From Paenibacillus sp. SYP-B4298 (lineage in GTDB: Bacteria; Bacillota; Bacilli; Paenibacillales; Paenibacillaceae), in contig NZ_CP115484.1 in assembly GCF_027627475.1 (NCBI RefSeq), positions 5,531,001 through 5,595,000 on the forward strand: a DNA stretch of 64,000 nt. The letters are read 5' to 3'. Both the position numbers and the translations under genes were made by a program. Of this stretch, positions 1 through 8,422 are shown one piece after another. The notes under the pieces were generated by a model. It searched no databases. It was not told the origin of the DNA and worked only from the letters and a program-made list of their open reading frames with translations. Within the stretch, counting starts at the first letter, position 1; every line of letters starts with the position of its first letter.

Positions 1-1560
1 TCCGTTCAATTCTGCGATGCTGGTATAGACCGGAAGCCGTAGCTTCGTGTCGCCTTTTGTAACAACAATGACCGGATTTTTCGGATCGCTATTGTCCCAC
101 TTGATCTCTGCTCCCTTCGCAGCAAAGCCTTCTCTTGCCGGGACGAACAGGCGCTTCGTGACGGCATCCAGGTCAAGGGAGAGCGCATGAGCCATATAGC
201 GGGCGATCTCGGTATTTTCTCTGACACCTGTCCAGCGCTCATCGCCTGGAAGGTAGGTATATAAGGTAACATCCCCGCCCGTATGTCCGCCGGATGTCCA
301 GCCGATTCGTGCGCGGTTGCTAATCATCGGACCGATGACATAGTTCAGGCGTCCAGCGCTTGCCTCCCGAATCGCTTGCACTTCTTCCTGTGTCAGATCA
401 GAGATGCCATAATATTTGGACATGACTTCTTTTACATTCGAACGATCCTCATTCAGCATCGATTCGACACCCTCGCCGGTCAGCTTGGCACGCTTGAGCG
501 GGGCGATGAAGGTAGATAACGGCTCCGTGTCATAGGTTTTCGTCGTATCGCGGTTGCCAATTGTAATACCGCCATTGCCATGATCCGTTGTAGCGATTAC
601 GATCGTGTTTTGATCCTTTTTGGCGAAGTCGAGGGCAGTCTTCACCGCATCGTCGAAGGCCAGCACATCACTGATAATGCCGACGGGATCATTGGCATGA
701 GCCGCCCAGTCGACCTTGCTGCCCTCGACCATCAGGAAGAATCCCTGCTCGTTCTTGGACAGCACCTCGATCGCCTTGCTGGTCATCTCGGCCAGACTTG
801 GCTGCTTGGAAGCGTCGCGGTCCATATCGTAGGTCAGGGCTCCGGTGGCGAACAGTCCCCATAGCTTGCCGGAATCGGAGGCCTTCATCTCCGCGGGTGT
901 CGTGACATAATCGTAGCCGGACTGCTCAATCACCTTGAGCAGGTTTTGCTGGTCCTTGCGTCCTTCGGGCATGAAATATTTGCTGCCGCCGCCCAGTACG
1001 ACATCCAGGCCGTTATACACCTGCTGTTTACTCAAGGCGTCATAATTGCTGCGATCCGGGTAATGGGCGCTGAAGTCGGCAGGGGTGGCATGCATGACCT
1101 CCGAGGTGGAGATAATGCCGGTGGATTTCCCTGCAAGTCTTGCCGCTTCTACAATATTAGCCACAGGCTTCTTCTCGTCCCCAGGCTTGATGGGGGCAAG
1201 GCCTGGCATATCATTGTTATCGGGCAGCACGCCTACATAGCCTGTGTGCGATTTGTGTCCTGTGGCGAAGGCTGTGCCTGCCGGTGCGGAATCTGCGATG
1301 GCTGCATCGGCGGAGTATGTCCGAACCAGACCGCTCGCCATCTCATCGAGCGCGAGTGGCGATCCGCCCTTGTACCAACGGGCAAGTGTCGTTCCATCCT
1401 GGCTCATGCCGTCCGGGATCAGCAGGATCACATTCTTGACTGCTGGTGCTGTTGTAGCTGCGAGCGCAGGCCCAGACACGGTGGTCGAGGAGGCCAGCGC
1501 GCCGGAGGCGATGGCAAGAGACAGCATTATTTTAACGGTTCTGGTATGGCGTTTCTTCAT
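1..1560 (-). CDS. Alkaline phosphatase, secreted (3' end outside window)
   Basis: A PhoA-superfamily metallo-phosphomonoesterase that releases phosphate from organic esters outside the cell. The reading frame runs off the left edge, so 520 residues are visible and the C-terminus is missing. A signal peptide covers about residues 1-35 (MKKRHTRT, hydrophobic core, ALAA). The IPDGM metal-binding Asp is near residue 50, and the DSAPAGTAFATG nucleophile motif puts the catalytic Ser near 91. Later TDHG and SGGHTGGDV supply further metal ligands. The ATG at 1560 follows a GGGAGGG ribosome site. It is transcribed in the same direction as ddh, but a terminator lies between, so it is probably its own unit. 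I could not find a convincing Pho box. Confidence 0.95.
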   Translation of the reverse strand, partial: MKKRHTRTVKIMLSLAIASGALASSTTVSGPALAATTAPAVKNVILLIPDGMSQDGTTLARWYKGGSPLALDEMASGLVRTYSADAAIADSAPAGTAFATGHKSHTGYVGVLPDNNDMPGLAPIKPGDEKKPVANIVEAARLAGKSTGIISTSEVMHATPADFSAHYPDRSNYDALSKQQVYNGLDVVLGGGSKYFMPEGRKDQQNLLKVIEQSGYDYVTTPAEMKASDSGKLWGLFATGALTYDMDRDASKQPSLAEMTSKAIEVLSKNEQGFFLMVEGSKVDWAAHANDPVGIISDVLAFDDAVKTALDFAKKDQNTIVIATTDHGNGGITIGNRDTTKTYDTEPLSTFIAPLKRAKLTGEGVESMLNEDRSNVKEVMSKYYGISDLTQEEVQAIREASAGRLNYVIGPMISNRARIGWTSGGHTGGDVTLYTYLPGDERWTGVRENTEIARYMAHALSLDLDAVTKRLFVPAREGFAAKGAEIKWDNSDPKNPVIVVTKGDTKLRLPVYTSIAELNG

Positions 1561-1671
1561 TGCTTGTAAACCCTCCCATATCATTTGGAATCTTGCTCTC
1601 CTATGCTAGCAATCTTCTATTACAGGAGTATCAAGCGAGTGTTATTCGGAAGTAAAGAAGCCGGACAGGGA

Positions 1672-1712
1672 CCAAAATAAAACAAGTCCGCGGCATATAG
1701 CCGGGACTTGTT
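1672..1712 (-). terminator. Rho-independent terminator of ddh
   Basis: A nine-base-pair stem (AACAAGTCC/GGACTTGTT) extends by four more pairs past one bulged base. Read on the minus strand it is followed by a T-rich run (TTTTATTTT). It lies just after the ddh stop codon and separates ddh from the phosphatase gene. Confidence 0.8.
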
Positions 1713-1739
1713 GCCCATCATTTCTATAGAAGAACGGAA

Positions 1740-2723
1740 TTACAGCAGTTCCTTGCGGAGCTGCTCTGGCGATTTGGGAGAGAGATGACCAAAAGGAATG
1801 TCGAATACCGTCTTCGCTCCGCGCTGCCCTTCATTGCTCAGACGATATGCGGCGCGTGCATAAGCGACGAGGACACTGGCCGTGAATTCGGGATTGCTCT
1901 CCAGCTTCAGACCGAACTCGATAATCTGTTTCGTGCTTTCACCTGTGATGCCGCTGCGGATTACAAAGCCGCCATGCGGCATTGTGCCATGCTCTGCCCG
2001 GAGCTGCTCCTCGGATATAAACGTTACTGTCGTGTCATAGTCAGCGAAGTAGTTCGGCATGGAGACGATCGTTTGGCGAATCTCCTCCTCATTGGCTCCC
2101 TCTTCAGCGACGACGAAGCAGTTTCTGTGGTGCTTCTCGCGTGTTGTCAGCTCAGGCGTCTCGCCGGAGCGGATGCGGTCGATTACCTCTTGTACAGGAA
2201 CCGTGTATTGGACGCCTGCCTTCACGCCTGGCACGCGGCGGATCGCATCAGAGTGGCCCTGGCTGATGCCTGTGCCCCAGAACGTATAGTCCTTGCCTTG
2301 CGGCAGGATGGCTTCAGAGAGCAGGCGGTTGAGAGAGAACAGGCCCGGGTCCCAGCCAGTGGAGATGACGCTCAGCGTGCCGGCCTTCTGAGCTACGGCG
2401 TTAACCGCGTCGAAGAACTCAGGGATTTTGGCATGGGTATCGAAGCTGTCTACTGTATTGAACAGAGCGGCTAGCGCAGGTGTCTGTTCAGGCAGGTCCG
2501 TAGCCGAGCCGCCGCACAGAATCATAACATCAATCTGTCCTTTGTACTTTTCCGCATGGGCAATATGCTCGAAGCGTGCTTCGCCCCCCTCGGAGACCAT
2601 GCTTTCAGGCTGACGCCGCGTAAAGATTGCGACCAGCTCGATGTCATCATTTTGGGCGATTGCTTTCTGGACACCCTTGCCCAGATTTCCATAACCGACA
2701 ATACCGACTCTAATCTTTGACAT
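1740..2723 (-). CDS. ddh: meso-Diaminopimelate dehydrogenase
   Basis: An NADPH-dependent enzyme that makes meso-diaminopimelate in one step from tetrahydrodipicolinate, feeding lysine and peptidoglycan synthesis in the cytosol. At 327 residues it has normal family length. The N-terminal Rossmann motif GIVGYGNLGKG is at residues 7-17. The family block STGWDPGLFSLNR (around 121) and the C-terminal GQRGAKTVFDIPFG are present. The ATG follows AGGAGGAAAT. It is monocistronic, with a promoter at 2760-2788 and a terminator at 1672-1712. Its neighbours are not lysine genes. Confidence 0.95.
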   Translation of the reverse strand: MSKIRVGIVGYGNLGKGVQKAIAQNDDIELVAIFTRRQPESMVSEGGEARFEHIAHAEKYKGQIDVMILCGGSATDLPEQTPALAALFNTVDSFDTHAKIPEFFDAVNAVAQKAGTLSVISTGWDPGLFSLNRLLSEAILPQGKDYTFWGTGISQGHSDAIRRVPGVKAGVQYTVPVQEVIDRIRSGETPELTTREKHHRNCFVVAEEGANEEEIRQTIVSMPNYFADYDTTVTFISEEQLRAEHGTMPHGGFVIRSGITGESTKQIIEFGLKLESNPEFTASVLVAYARAAYRLSNEGQRGAKTVFDIPFGHLSPKSPEQLRKELL

Positions 2724-2759
2724 TGAGATTTCCTCCTAATGTTGTACAAGTCTTTCACC

Positions 2760-2788
2760 ATTATAATGGGAATAACACATCACATCAA
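2760..2788 (-). promoter_or_regulatory. sigmaA-type promoter of ddh
   Basis: On the minus strand TTGATG (2783-2788) is separated by 17 bases from a perfect TATAAT (2760-2765), about 37 bases before the ddh start. Confidence 0.65.
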
Positions 2789-2970
2789 ATGTAAACTAAT
2801 GCGAATGCAAAAATAAAGCCTGCCAAGCAGACTAAAAGGGAGCTTGAGGCGCAGCCTCCGCTTCGTTCTGCGACAGCAGCAGGTGCTTGCCGCGGCACTC
2901 ATTGTGCCAGGGAATGCGCTCGCCAGGACTTGTTGTAAACATTTTCATCTGACACTATAGGTTGAAAACA

Positions 2971-2997
2971 TTGACGCATGTGAACAAGCCCTATAAT
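2971..2997 (+). promoter_or_regulatory. Promoter of the TrpXYZ-like ABC operon
   Basis: TTGACG (2971-2976) is followed 15 bases later by TATAAT (2992-2997); taking TAATAT as the -10 gives 17 bases. The roughly 314-base gap between ddh and this operon (2724-3037) holds divergent promoters and a possible minus-strand small RNA (see findings). I see no gene in it. Confidence 0.6.
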
Positions 2998-3037
2998 ATT
3001 AATCATATGATATGGAAAAGAGAGGGGCTTAATGGTA

Positions 3038-4075
3038 ATGAAGAAAAGAGTATGGTTCGCGCTCATGTTGTCTGCTGTGCTGGTGCTGGCAGGCTGTGGA
3101 GCCAAAAATGAAGGCACGACCCCATCGAATGCGAGCACAGGAGGCGGCAGCGGCGCTGCCGATAGCAAAGTATATAAGGTAGCCATCTCGCAGATTGTGG
3201 AGCACTCCGCATTGGATGCGACACGTGAAGGCTTCCTCGCTGCTCTGAAGGATGCAGGCATCGAGGGCGATAGCTTGAAGCTGGATTACAATAATGCACA
3301 GGGTGACCAGACGAACAACCTGTCGATCGCGCAGAAGGTGGCGAGCGGCTATGATCTGGTGCTTGCGATCGCGACGCCGTCGGCTCAAGCCGTGGTGCAG
3401 CATGTGAAGGAGACGCCTGTACTGTTCGCCGCAGTAACGGATCCGGTGGATGCTCAGCTGGTATCGAATCTGGATGCACCGGGCGGGAATGTATCGGGCG
3501 CTTCCGACACCAACCCTGAGGCGATCAAGCAATTGATGAAGTTCATTGGCGACCAATTCAAAAATGTGAAGAAGGTCGGCATTGTGATTAACCCGGGCGA
3601 ATCGAATGCTGTCGTCATGGCTGACATTGCCGAGGCAGCTCTGAAGGAGCAAGGCATCGAGCTGGTGCGGGCGGCAGTAACCAACACCTCCGAGGTGCAG
3701 CAGGCTGCACAATCGCTCGTTGGCCGTGTCGATGCGCTGTATGTCACATTGGACAACACAGTCGTTAACGGGATCAGCACGGTAGTTAAGGTTGCCAATG
3801 ATAACGATCTGCCATTCTTCGCAAGCGATCGTGATACTGTAGAGAATGGAGCCTTCGCTACGGTCGGCTTCAAATATTATGACCATGGCTACCAAGTGGG
3901 ACAGATGGCTGTCGACATTCTGAAGAATGGCAAAAACCCGGGCGAGATGAAGGTTGAGCTGCCGAACAAGCTGGATCTGATCCTGAGCATGAAGTCAGCT
4001 AAGGAGCAGGGAATTGAAGTAACCGACGCCATCAAGGCGCTGGTCAAGGACCCTGCCAACAACATTATAGAATAA
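3038..4075 (+). CDS. ABC transporter substrate-binding lipoprotein, TrpX-like
   Basis: The extracellular solute-binding component of an ABC importer, family ABC_sub_bind (COG2984 type, to which streptococcal TrpX belongs). A lipoprotein signal peptide ends in the lipobox VLAGC near residue 20, followed by a Gly/Ser/Thr linker and two alpha/beta lobes. The ATG at 3038 (MKKRVWF) is preferred to the ATG at 3032, because AGAGGGG ends 10 bases before it and only 4 before the other. Permease and ATPase genes follow on the same strand. The substrate cannot be read from sequence; tryptophan or a related amino-acid-like solute is the family precedent. Confidence 0.9.
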   Translation: MKKRVWFALMLSAVLVLAGCGAKNEGTTPSNASTGGGSGAADSKVYKVAISQIVEHSALDATREGFLAALKDAGIEGDSLKLDYNNAQGDQTNNLSIAQKVASGYDLVLAIATPSAQAVVQHVKETPVLFAAVTDPVDAQLVSNLDAPGGNVSGASDTNPEAIKQLMKFIGDQFKNVKKVGIVINPGESNAVVMADIAEAALKEQGIELVRAAVTNTSEVQQAAQSLVGRVDALYVTLDNTVVNGISTVVKVANDNDLPFFASDRDTVENGAFATVGFKYYDHGYQVGQMAVDILKNGKNPGEMKVELPNKLDLILSMKSAKEQGIEVTDAIKALVKDPANNIIE

Positions 4076-4144
4076 GCGAATGTATTAATGATGTACAATG
4101 TGGAGTGTTCTTTATATTGAAGCAGGATGCTCCTACTGCATCAG

Positions 4145-4167
4145 GGCTGCCTCGTGACGGGGCAGCC
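4145..4167 (+). other. Intra-operon hairpin
   Basis: GGCTGCC and GGCAGCC form a perfect seven-pair stem between the binding-protein and permease genes. There is no T-run, so it is more likely an mRNA processing or stability element that favours binding-protein expression than a full terminator. Confidence 0.45.
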
Positions 4168-4200
4168 ATTTGAGCTTATAGTGACAAAGGAGACAATGGA

Positions 4201-5115
4201 ATGGGACTGATGACTGCAGTTAGCAAGTCTGTCGAGCTTGGCCTCCTCTATGCGTTGATGGCGCTGGGGGTATATATAACCTTCCGGATATTGGACTTCC
4301 CTGATCTGACAGTAGACGGTAGCTTTACAACGGGCGGCGCGATCGCTGCGCTCATGATCTCAGGAGGCTCCTCGCCTTGGCTGGCTACACTGTGTGCATT
4401 TGCCGGGGGCTTGGCGGCCGGAGCATGCACCGGGCTGCTGCATACGAAGGGCAAGATTAACGGCTTGCTCTCGGGTATTCTGATGATGATTGCACTTTAT
4501 TCGATTAATATCCGTATTATGGGCAAGCCCAATATTGCGATTCTGAATGCAGAGACAGTATTCACTGGCGTCAATCTGATGGTCATGATGATTGTGGTGG
4601 TGGTTGCTGTCAAGCTGCTGCTTGATTTGTTCATGCGTACTGATCTGGGGATGGCGCTGCGCGCTACCGGCGATAATGAACGGATGATCCGCAGCTTTGG
4701 AGCCAACACCGATACCACCAAGGTGATCGGCATCAGCTTGTCCAATGGTCTAGTGGCGCTGTCGGGGGCATTTATCGTGCAGCAGGCAGGCTTCGGTGAT
4801 GTCAATATGGGCGTGGGGATGATCGTGGTCGGCTTGGCCTCCGTTATTATCGGCGAGGCGATCTTCGGCGCGAAGACGGTGTTCCGCGCTACGCTGGCGG
4901 TGCTGCTGGGCTCGATCGTCTATCGTATCGTTATTGCATTAGCGCTGCGTGTGGAGTGGCTGGATGCAAGTGATGTGAAGCTCATTACAGCATTGATCGT
5001 TATTGTGGCGTTAGTGTTGCCTACCGTGCAGCGATCGGTCAAGCAGAAATCAGTGGCGCGGAGACGCTCGGCAGAGCTGCTCTCCAACTCGCAGCAGAAG
5101 GGAGGAAGCCGCTAA
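4201..5115 (+). CDS. ABC transporter permease, TrpY-like
   Basis: The integral membrane permease (304 residues) of the same importer, BPD_transp_2 (LivH/RbsC-like) fold. About eight to nine hydrophobic segments are visible, starting at GLLYALMALGVYITF. The family signature FPDLTVDGSFTTGG is near residue 35, and GLANGL-like SLSNGLVALSGA is in the second half. The C-terminal tail is basic and cytoplasmic. Its stop codon overlaps the start of the ATPase gene (TAATG), indicating translational coupling. Confidence 0.9.
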   Translation: MGLMTAVSKSVELGLLYALMALGVYITFRILDFPDLTVDGSFTTGGAIAALMISGGSSPWLATLCAFAGGLAAGACTGLLHTKGKINGLLSGILMMIALYSINIRIMGKPNIAILNAETVFTGVNLMVMMIVVVVAVKLLLDLFMRTDLGMALRATGDNERMIRSFGANTDTTKVIGISLSNGLVALSGAFIVQQAGFGDVNMGVGMIVVGLASVIIGEAIFGAKTVFRATLAVLLGSIVYRIVIALALRVEWLDASDVKLITALIVIVALVLPTVQRSVKQKSVARRRSAELLSNSQQKGGSR

Positions 5116-5909
5116 TGTTGCAGGTCAATAACGTGTCCAAGCTATTCAATCCTGGTACACCGGACGAGAAGATTGCGCTGGTGGGCATTGAGCTGAATCT
5201 GAAGCCTGCGGATTTCGTTACAGTGATCGGGAGCAATGGGGCTGGCAAATCGACGCTGATGAATATTATATCTGGCGTGATGAAGCCGGATGCCGGCTCG
5301 CTGCACATTGAGGGCAATTCGGTCGCGCATCTTCCCGAATACCAGCGGAGCAAGTGGATTGGCCGCGTGTTTCAGGACCCGATGGCGGGTACGGCGCCTC
5401 GTATGACCATTGAGGAAAATCTGGCGATGGCTTATTGCCGCGGCCGCTCGCGTGGGCTCAGCCTTGGCATTAACGCGCGCAAGCGCAAGCTGTTCCGCGA
5501 GCAGGTGGCCAAGCTCGGAATTGGGCTGGAGAACCGCTTCGGTGCTATGGTGGGTACGTTGTCTGGCGGTGAACGTCAAGCATTGAGCCTGCTGATGTCC
5601 ACCTTCACACAGCCGAAGATTCTGCTGCTTGATGAGCATACGGCTGCCCTTGACCCGGCTCGTGCGGAGCTGATTACACGGCTGACAGAATCGATCGTGC
5701 GCGAGATGAAGCTGACGACGCTGATGGTCACGCATAACATGGAACAGGCCATTCGCCTCGGCAATCGCCTGATTATGATGGACAAAGGGCGAATCATCCT
5801 CGACATCGATGAGAACCGCAAGAAGGATCTCACTGTCGAACGTCTGCTCGGCGAGTTCGAGCAGATCAGCGGCAAGAAGCTCGCGGATGACCGCATCGTG
5901 CTCGGTTGA
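5115..5909 (+). CDS. ABC transporter ATP-binding protein, TrpZ-like
   Basis: The cytoplasmic ATPase (264 residues) that powers the importer encoded by the two preceding genes. Walker A GSNGAGKST is near residue 39. A Q-loop lies in VFQDP, the signature is LSGGERQALSLLMS, Walker B is ILLLDEHTAAL, and the switch histidine is in MVTHNMEQA. The aspartate and glutamate of Walker B are intact. DEHTAALDP instead of the common DEPT is the form seen in this ATPase subgroup (COG1101). It is the last gene of the operon, with a strong hairpin about 40 bases downstream. Confidence 0.92.
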   Translation: MLQVNNVSKLFNPGTPDEKIALVGIELNLKPADFVTVIGSNGAGKSTLMNIISGVMKPDAGSLHIEGNSVAHLPEYQRSKWIGRVFQDPMAGTAPRMTIEENLAMAYCRGRSRGLSLGINARKRKLFREQVAKLGIGLENRFGAMVGTLSGGERQALSLLMSTFTQPKILLLDEHTAALDPARAELITRLTESIVREMKLTTLMVTHNMEQAIRLGNRLIMMDKGRIILDIDENRKKDLTVERLLGEFEQISGKKLADDRIVLG

Positions 5910-5948
5910 GAAGGTGCGTTGAAAGCCAGTCTGTCCGGTAGTACACCA

Positions 5949-6002
5949 CAAAAGAAGCAAGTCGCATACGGGAGTGTCACCCGAAACTGCGCTTGCTTCT
6001 TT
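5949..6002. terminator. Bidirectional terminator between convergent genes
   Basis: A perfect eleven-pair stem (AAAGAAGCAAG/CTTGCTTCTTT) with an inner CGGG/CCCG helix lies between the ABC ATPase (plus) and the stalk-domain gene (minus). Both flanks are T-rich in the sense of the incoming transcript. Confidence 0.8.
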
Positions 6003-6065
6003 GGCTTGGATTATCATAGCTCGGCAGATGCGATATGACTAGGGCATCCGATTGAGCCGAGGCGA

Positions 6066-6890
6066 TTATGGCTGAACGACGATCAGCTCGACGGTAGCTT
6101 GCGGCGGCATGCTCCTGGTGGTTGCGGGACCGTAATAAGCCTTCACTTGGGTCCCTTCCTTCAACTCTTCAGGCTTGACCTGCTCGCCATCGGGTCGGAC
6201 AATCATCGTCTGCTCGTTCAGATTCATCACTAGAACGTTATGCAGTTCCTCTAGCGATCCAAGGTGAACCTGCCAACCATACTCGCTCTTCTTCACTTGG
6301 CTGATCGTATCCTCCTTGATCAGACGCTGCTGGCCTACGACCACCTTAACCGCTGCGGAGCCGCCAGGATAGCTCATGGTTGAGATCGGGCCATAGAGCG
6401 TGTCCACATGTGTCCCAACGGCGATGTCCTTCGCGGTCTTCGTGACCCCGGATTCATCGACGATCTCGGTATCCTTCGTAAGGCTCAGCACCATCCAGTC
6501 CGAGCCGCCATTGCCGCGAATCTCCAGCTTCACTGTCCCGTCAACCTCAGTCTTCCCGACTACAACGCCACTGAGCTCGATCGGACGCATCGCTTCATCC
6601 TCTCCTGGCTGCTCCTCCTGTGATGCAGCAGATGTCAACTGAATCTGCTTGCCGCTGGCCTGAACCTCATAGCCGAGCAGGCCCGCCGTATCCCGGATCG
6701 GGACATAAGCTTTGCCGTCTATATATACCGGCTGCAGCGTGGATGGCTCCCCGTTCACCGTAATTTTAATATCGGAACGGAGCAGTCCGCTCACCTTTTC
6801 CGTCAGCCCGGCCGCTCCCGCTGCTGCAGTTGCCCCCAGCATGCCGATAGCGGTCAGAATAATGAATGTTTTTTTTGCCTTCATCTTCAT
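6066..6890 (-). CDS. Secreted stalk-domain protein (copper amine oxidase N-like)
   Basis: A 274-residue exported protein with a signal peptide (residues 1-27) and one copper-amine-oxidase N-terminal-like 'stalk' domain (about 40-85). The key pattern is IKITVNGEPSTLQPVYIDGK followed by YVPIRDTAGLLGYEV. The remainder (95-274) is beta-rich with two similar repeats, each with an 'LSLTKDTEIV...GTHVDTLYGP' type pattern (the second reads LNEQTMIV...GTQVKAYYGPATTRSMPP). This suggests an internal duplication. No catalytic residues are recognised, and a cell-envelope role is inferred. The ATG follows GGGAGA at good spacing. The next gene upstream (VanZ-RDD) is on the same strand 100 bases away. Confidence 0.85.
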   Translation of the reverse strand: MKMKAKKTFIILTAIGMLGATAAAGAAGLTEKVSGLLRSDIKITVNGEPSTLQPVYIDGKAYVPIRDTAGLLGYEVQASGKQIQLTSAASQEEQPGEDEAMRPIELSGVVVGKTEVDGTVKLEIRGNGGSDWMVLSLTKDTEIVDESGVTKTAKDIAVGTHVDTLYGPISTMSYPGGSAAVKVVVGQQRLIKEDTISQVKKSEYGWQVHLGSLEELHNVLVMNLNEQTMIVRPDGEQVKPEELKEGTQVKAYYGPATTRSMPPQATVELIVVQP

Positions 6891-6992
6891 CGTTATGTCT
6901 CCCTTCGAAGTAAGTCCATGAGTGCCACTCGCTTATCTTGACGGAAGGGACACTCAGAAGGTTGCAGGTCACCAACGAGTCAGCCCTGATCT

Positions 6993-8081
6993 CTATTGAA
7001 TCTTGTGTGTGGTTTGGCTGAGCTGCTCATAGAACAGCGGCTTACTGCGGTTGAATAGCCGGATGAGCAGATGAATGGCGAACCAGGCATCCAGCAGAAA
7101 TACAGCGAGAGCCAGCAGCACATAGAGCAGTCCGCTGACGGCGGACCCTTCGAAGCTGCTGAACAGCAACCATACGTTGGCCCCGCCCAGGAAGAGGTAG
7201 AGCAGTCCGCCTCGAATCGCCAGTTGGCGCAGCGTCGCAGGCTGTTCGAGCCCGCTGATTCGTATGCGCACGACCAGCTTCCCAAGCGTCATTCCATTCA
7301 TGAGGGAGGGAAGTACGATAAAATAGAGCGCCGTCAACACAAAATAAGCGCCTGGAAGCTCCAGAATGATCACCACGATAAGAAGTGGGAACAGCAGCAT
7401 CCAATCCAGCATGAACGCGATGCCGCGCCTTGTATAGCTGACGCGCTTCTGGGAGAGATCAACTGCATGGTCAAGCTGGTCGATACGCGGCAGCAGGGCA
7501 GACAACCATGATGCGAGCACAAAGCCGAGCATTCCCCCGAGCGTATTCATCATCAGGTCGTCGACATCGAACAGTCGATAGGGGTAATCGAAATAGCCAT
7601 ACAGCGCGGTCACTTGCGTCACCTCAAAAAACAGCGAGAGGCCGAAGGAGGCGAGCAGACACGTAAGCCAGCCGGTGCGGAAGTAATAGCGCAGGAACAT
7701 GCCGAACGGCATGACGAGCAGCACGTTCAGCATCACTTGCCAGAAGGCGCGCTCCTGCAGCAGCCGCAAATAGGTGGCGGGCTGATCCGGTTCGAGCCGC
7801 GTCTCCTTAATAATATCCTGTATAAAGTGAAACGGAATCCACTGCATATAGGACGCCACATCCGGCGGGGCGTTATGGCGGGTAGTTGGCAGCGGCAGAA
7901 TCACGAGATATAAGGCATTCATGAGATAGAGCAGCAATAGGTACAGCATCGTCGCCCGCAGCTTATGGATATAGCCGTGCCGTCTGTATTGCACGATCAG
8001 GAAGGGCAGCGTGAACAGCAGCGCTGCAATGGGAAAGGTCAGAAAAGCATAGGAAATCGGGTATAAATAGAACTTGAACAT
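6993..8081 (-). CDS. VanZ-RDD fusion membrane protein
   Basis: A 362-residue integral membrane protein with two recognisable modules. The N-terminal VanZ-like domain (about 35-185) has the conserved NVLLVMPFGMFL and FFEVTQ...FDVDDLMMNTLGG blocks. The C-terminal RDD domain (about 215-345) begins with RRGIAFMLDWMLL, contains the Arg and Asp that name the family, and includes GMTLGKLVVRIRI. VanZ-like proteins are linked to glycopeptide tolerance and RDD proteins to small-molecule or ion movement, but no function can be assigned here. The ATG follows AGAGGCGG. The promoter at 8236-8265 leaves a roughly 150-base leader with hairpin potential. Confidence 0.9.
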   Translation of the reverse strand: MFKFYLYPISYAFLTFPIAALLFTLPFLIVQYRRHGYIHKLRATMLYLLLLYLMNALYLVILPLPTTRHNAPPDVASYMQWIPFHFIQDIIKETRLEPDQPATYLRLLQERAFWQVMLNVLLVMPFGMFLRYYFRTGWLTCLLASFGLSLFFEVTQVTALYGYFDYPYRLFDVDDLMMNTLGGMLGFVLASWLSALLPRIDQLDHAVDLSQKRVSYTRRGIAFMLDWMLLFPLLIVVIILELPGAYFVLTALYFIVLPSLMNGMTLGKLVVRIRISGLEQPATLRQLAIRGGLLYLFLGGANVWLLFSSFEGSAVSGLLYVLLALAVFLLDAWFAIHLLIRLFNRSKPLFYEQLSQTTHKIQ

Positions 8082-8235
8082 AGTACCGCCTCTTTAGTTA
8101 ACTGTGAGCTTCACGGACCTTGGCGCGGAGAAAGGGCACCATCTCCCCAAGTGGTTGGGCTCATGGATTTATGTAGAGCTGCAAGGCTGCGTTAGTAGAG
8201 CCGCCTTGTGCTGCGGTCGCAGCAAAGTTATGTCT

Positions 8236-8265
8236 ATCATAGACCCACCCTTTAAATATTGTCAA
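8236..8265 (-). promoter_or_regulatory. sigmaA-type promoter of the VanZ-RDD gene
   Basis: On the minus strand TTGACA (8260-8265) is a perfect -35, 18 bases before TATGAT (8236-8241). The predicted transcript has about 150 untranslated bases. Confidence 0.7.
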
Positions 8266-8302
8266 ACAAACCAGCCATTCATACCGTTGATCTGACAACT
8301 AT

Positions 8303-8362
8303 AATAGGGCTCAATCTCCAACCACAATAGGGCTCAATCTCCAACCACGCGAGATTGAGCCC
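8303..8362 (-). terminator. Terminator with a duplicated arm (23-bp tandem repeat)
   Basis: A 23-base unit beginning AATAGGGCTCAATCT is repeated exactly in tandem (8303-8325, 8326-8348). It is followed by the inverse arm AGATTGAGCCC (8352-8362). Either copy can form an eleven-pair stem with the single opposite arm. It lies downstream of the DUF3298 gene on the minus strand, so it probably ends that transcript. The 341-base gap 8082-8422 holds only this element, the VanZ-RDD promoter and its leader. Confidence 0.65.
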
Positions 8363-8422
8363 AACCAGCTCATGGCTATTATAATCGAAAATCTGCTCCC
8401 TTAGGAGTTAGGAAGACACACG

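Noticed and set aside
946-1569. Plus-strand ORF of 207 codons opposite the alkaline phosphatase
   Set aside because: It is a shadow of the phosphatase gene: cysteine-rich, no ribosome site, no recognisable domain.
8090-8230. VanZ-RDD leader as a second c-di-AMP riboswitch
   Set aside because: The minus strand has AATCC and CACAGTTAACT...GAGGC that echo the ydaO core, but the segment is about 50 bases shorter than the clear aptamer at 18488 and the central GGGGGAACC block and P1 pairing are missing.
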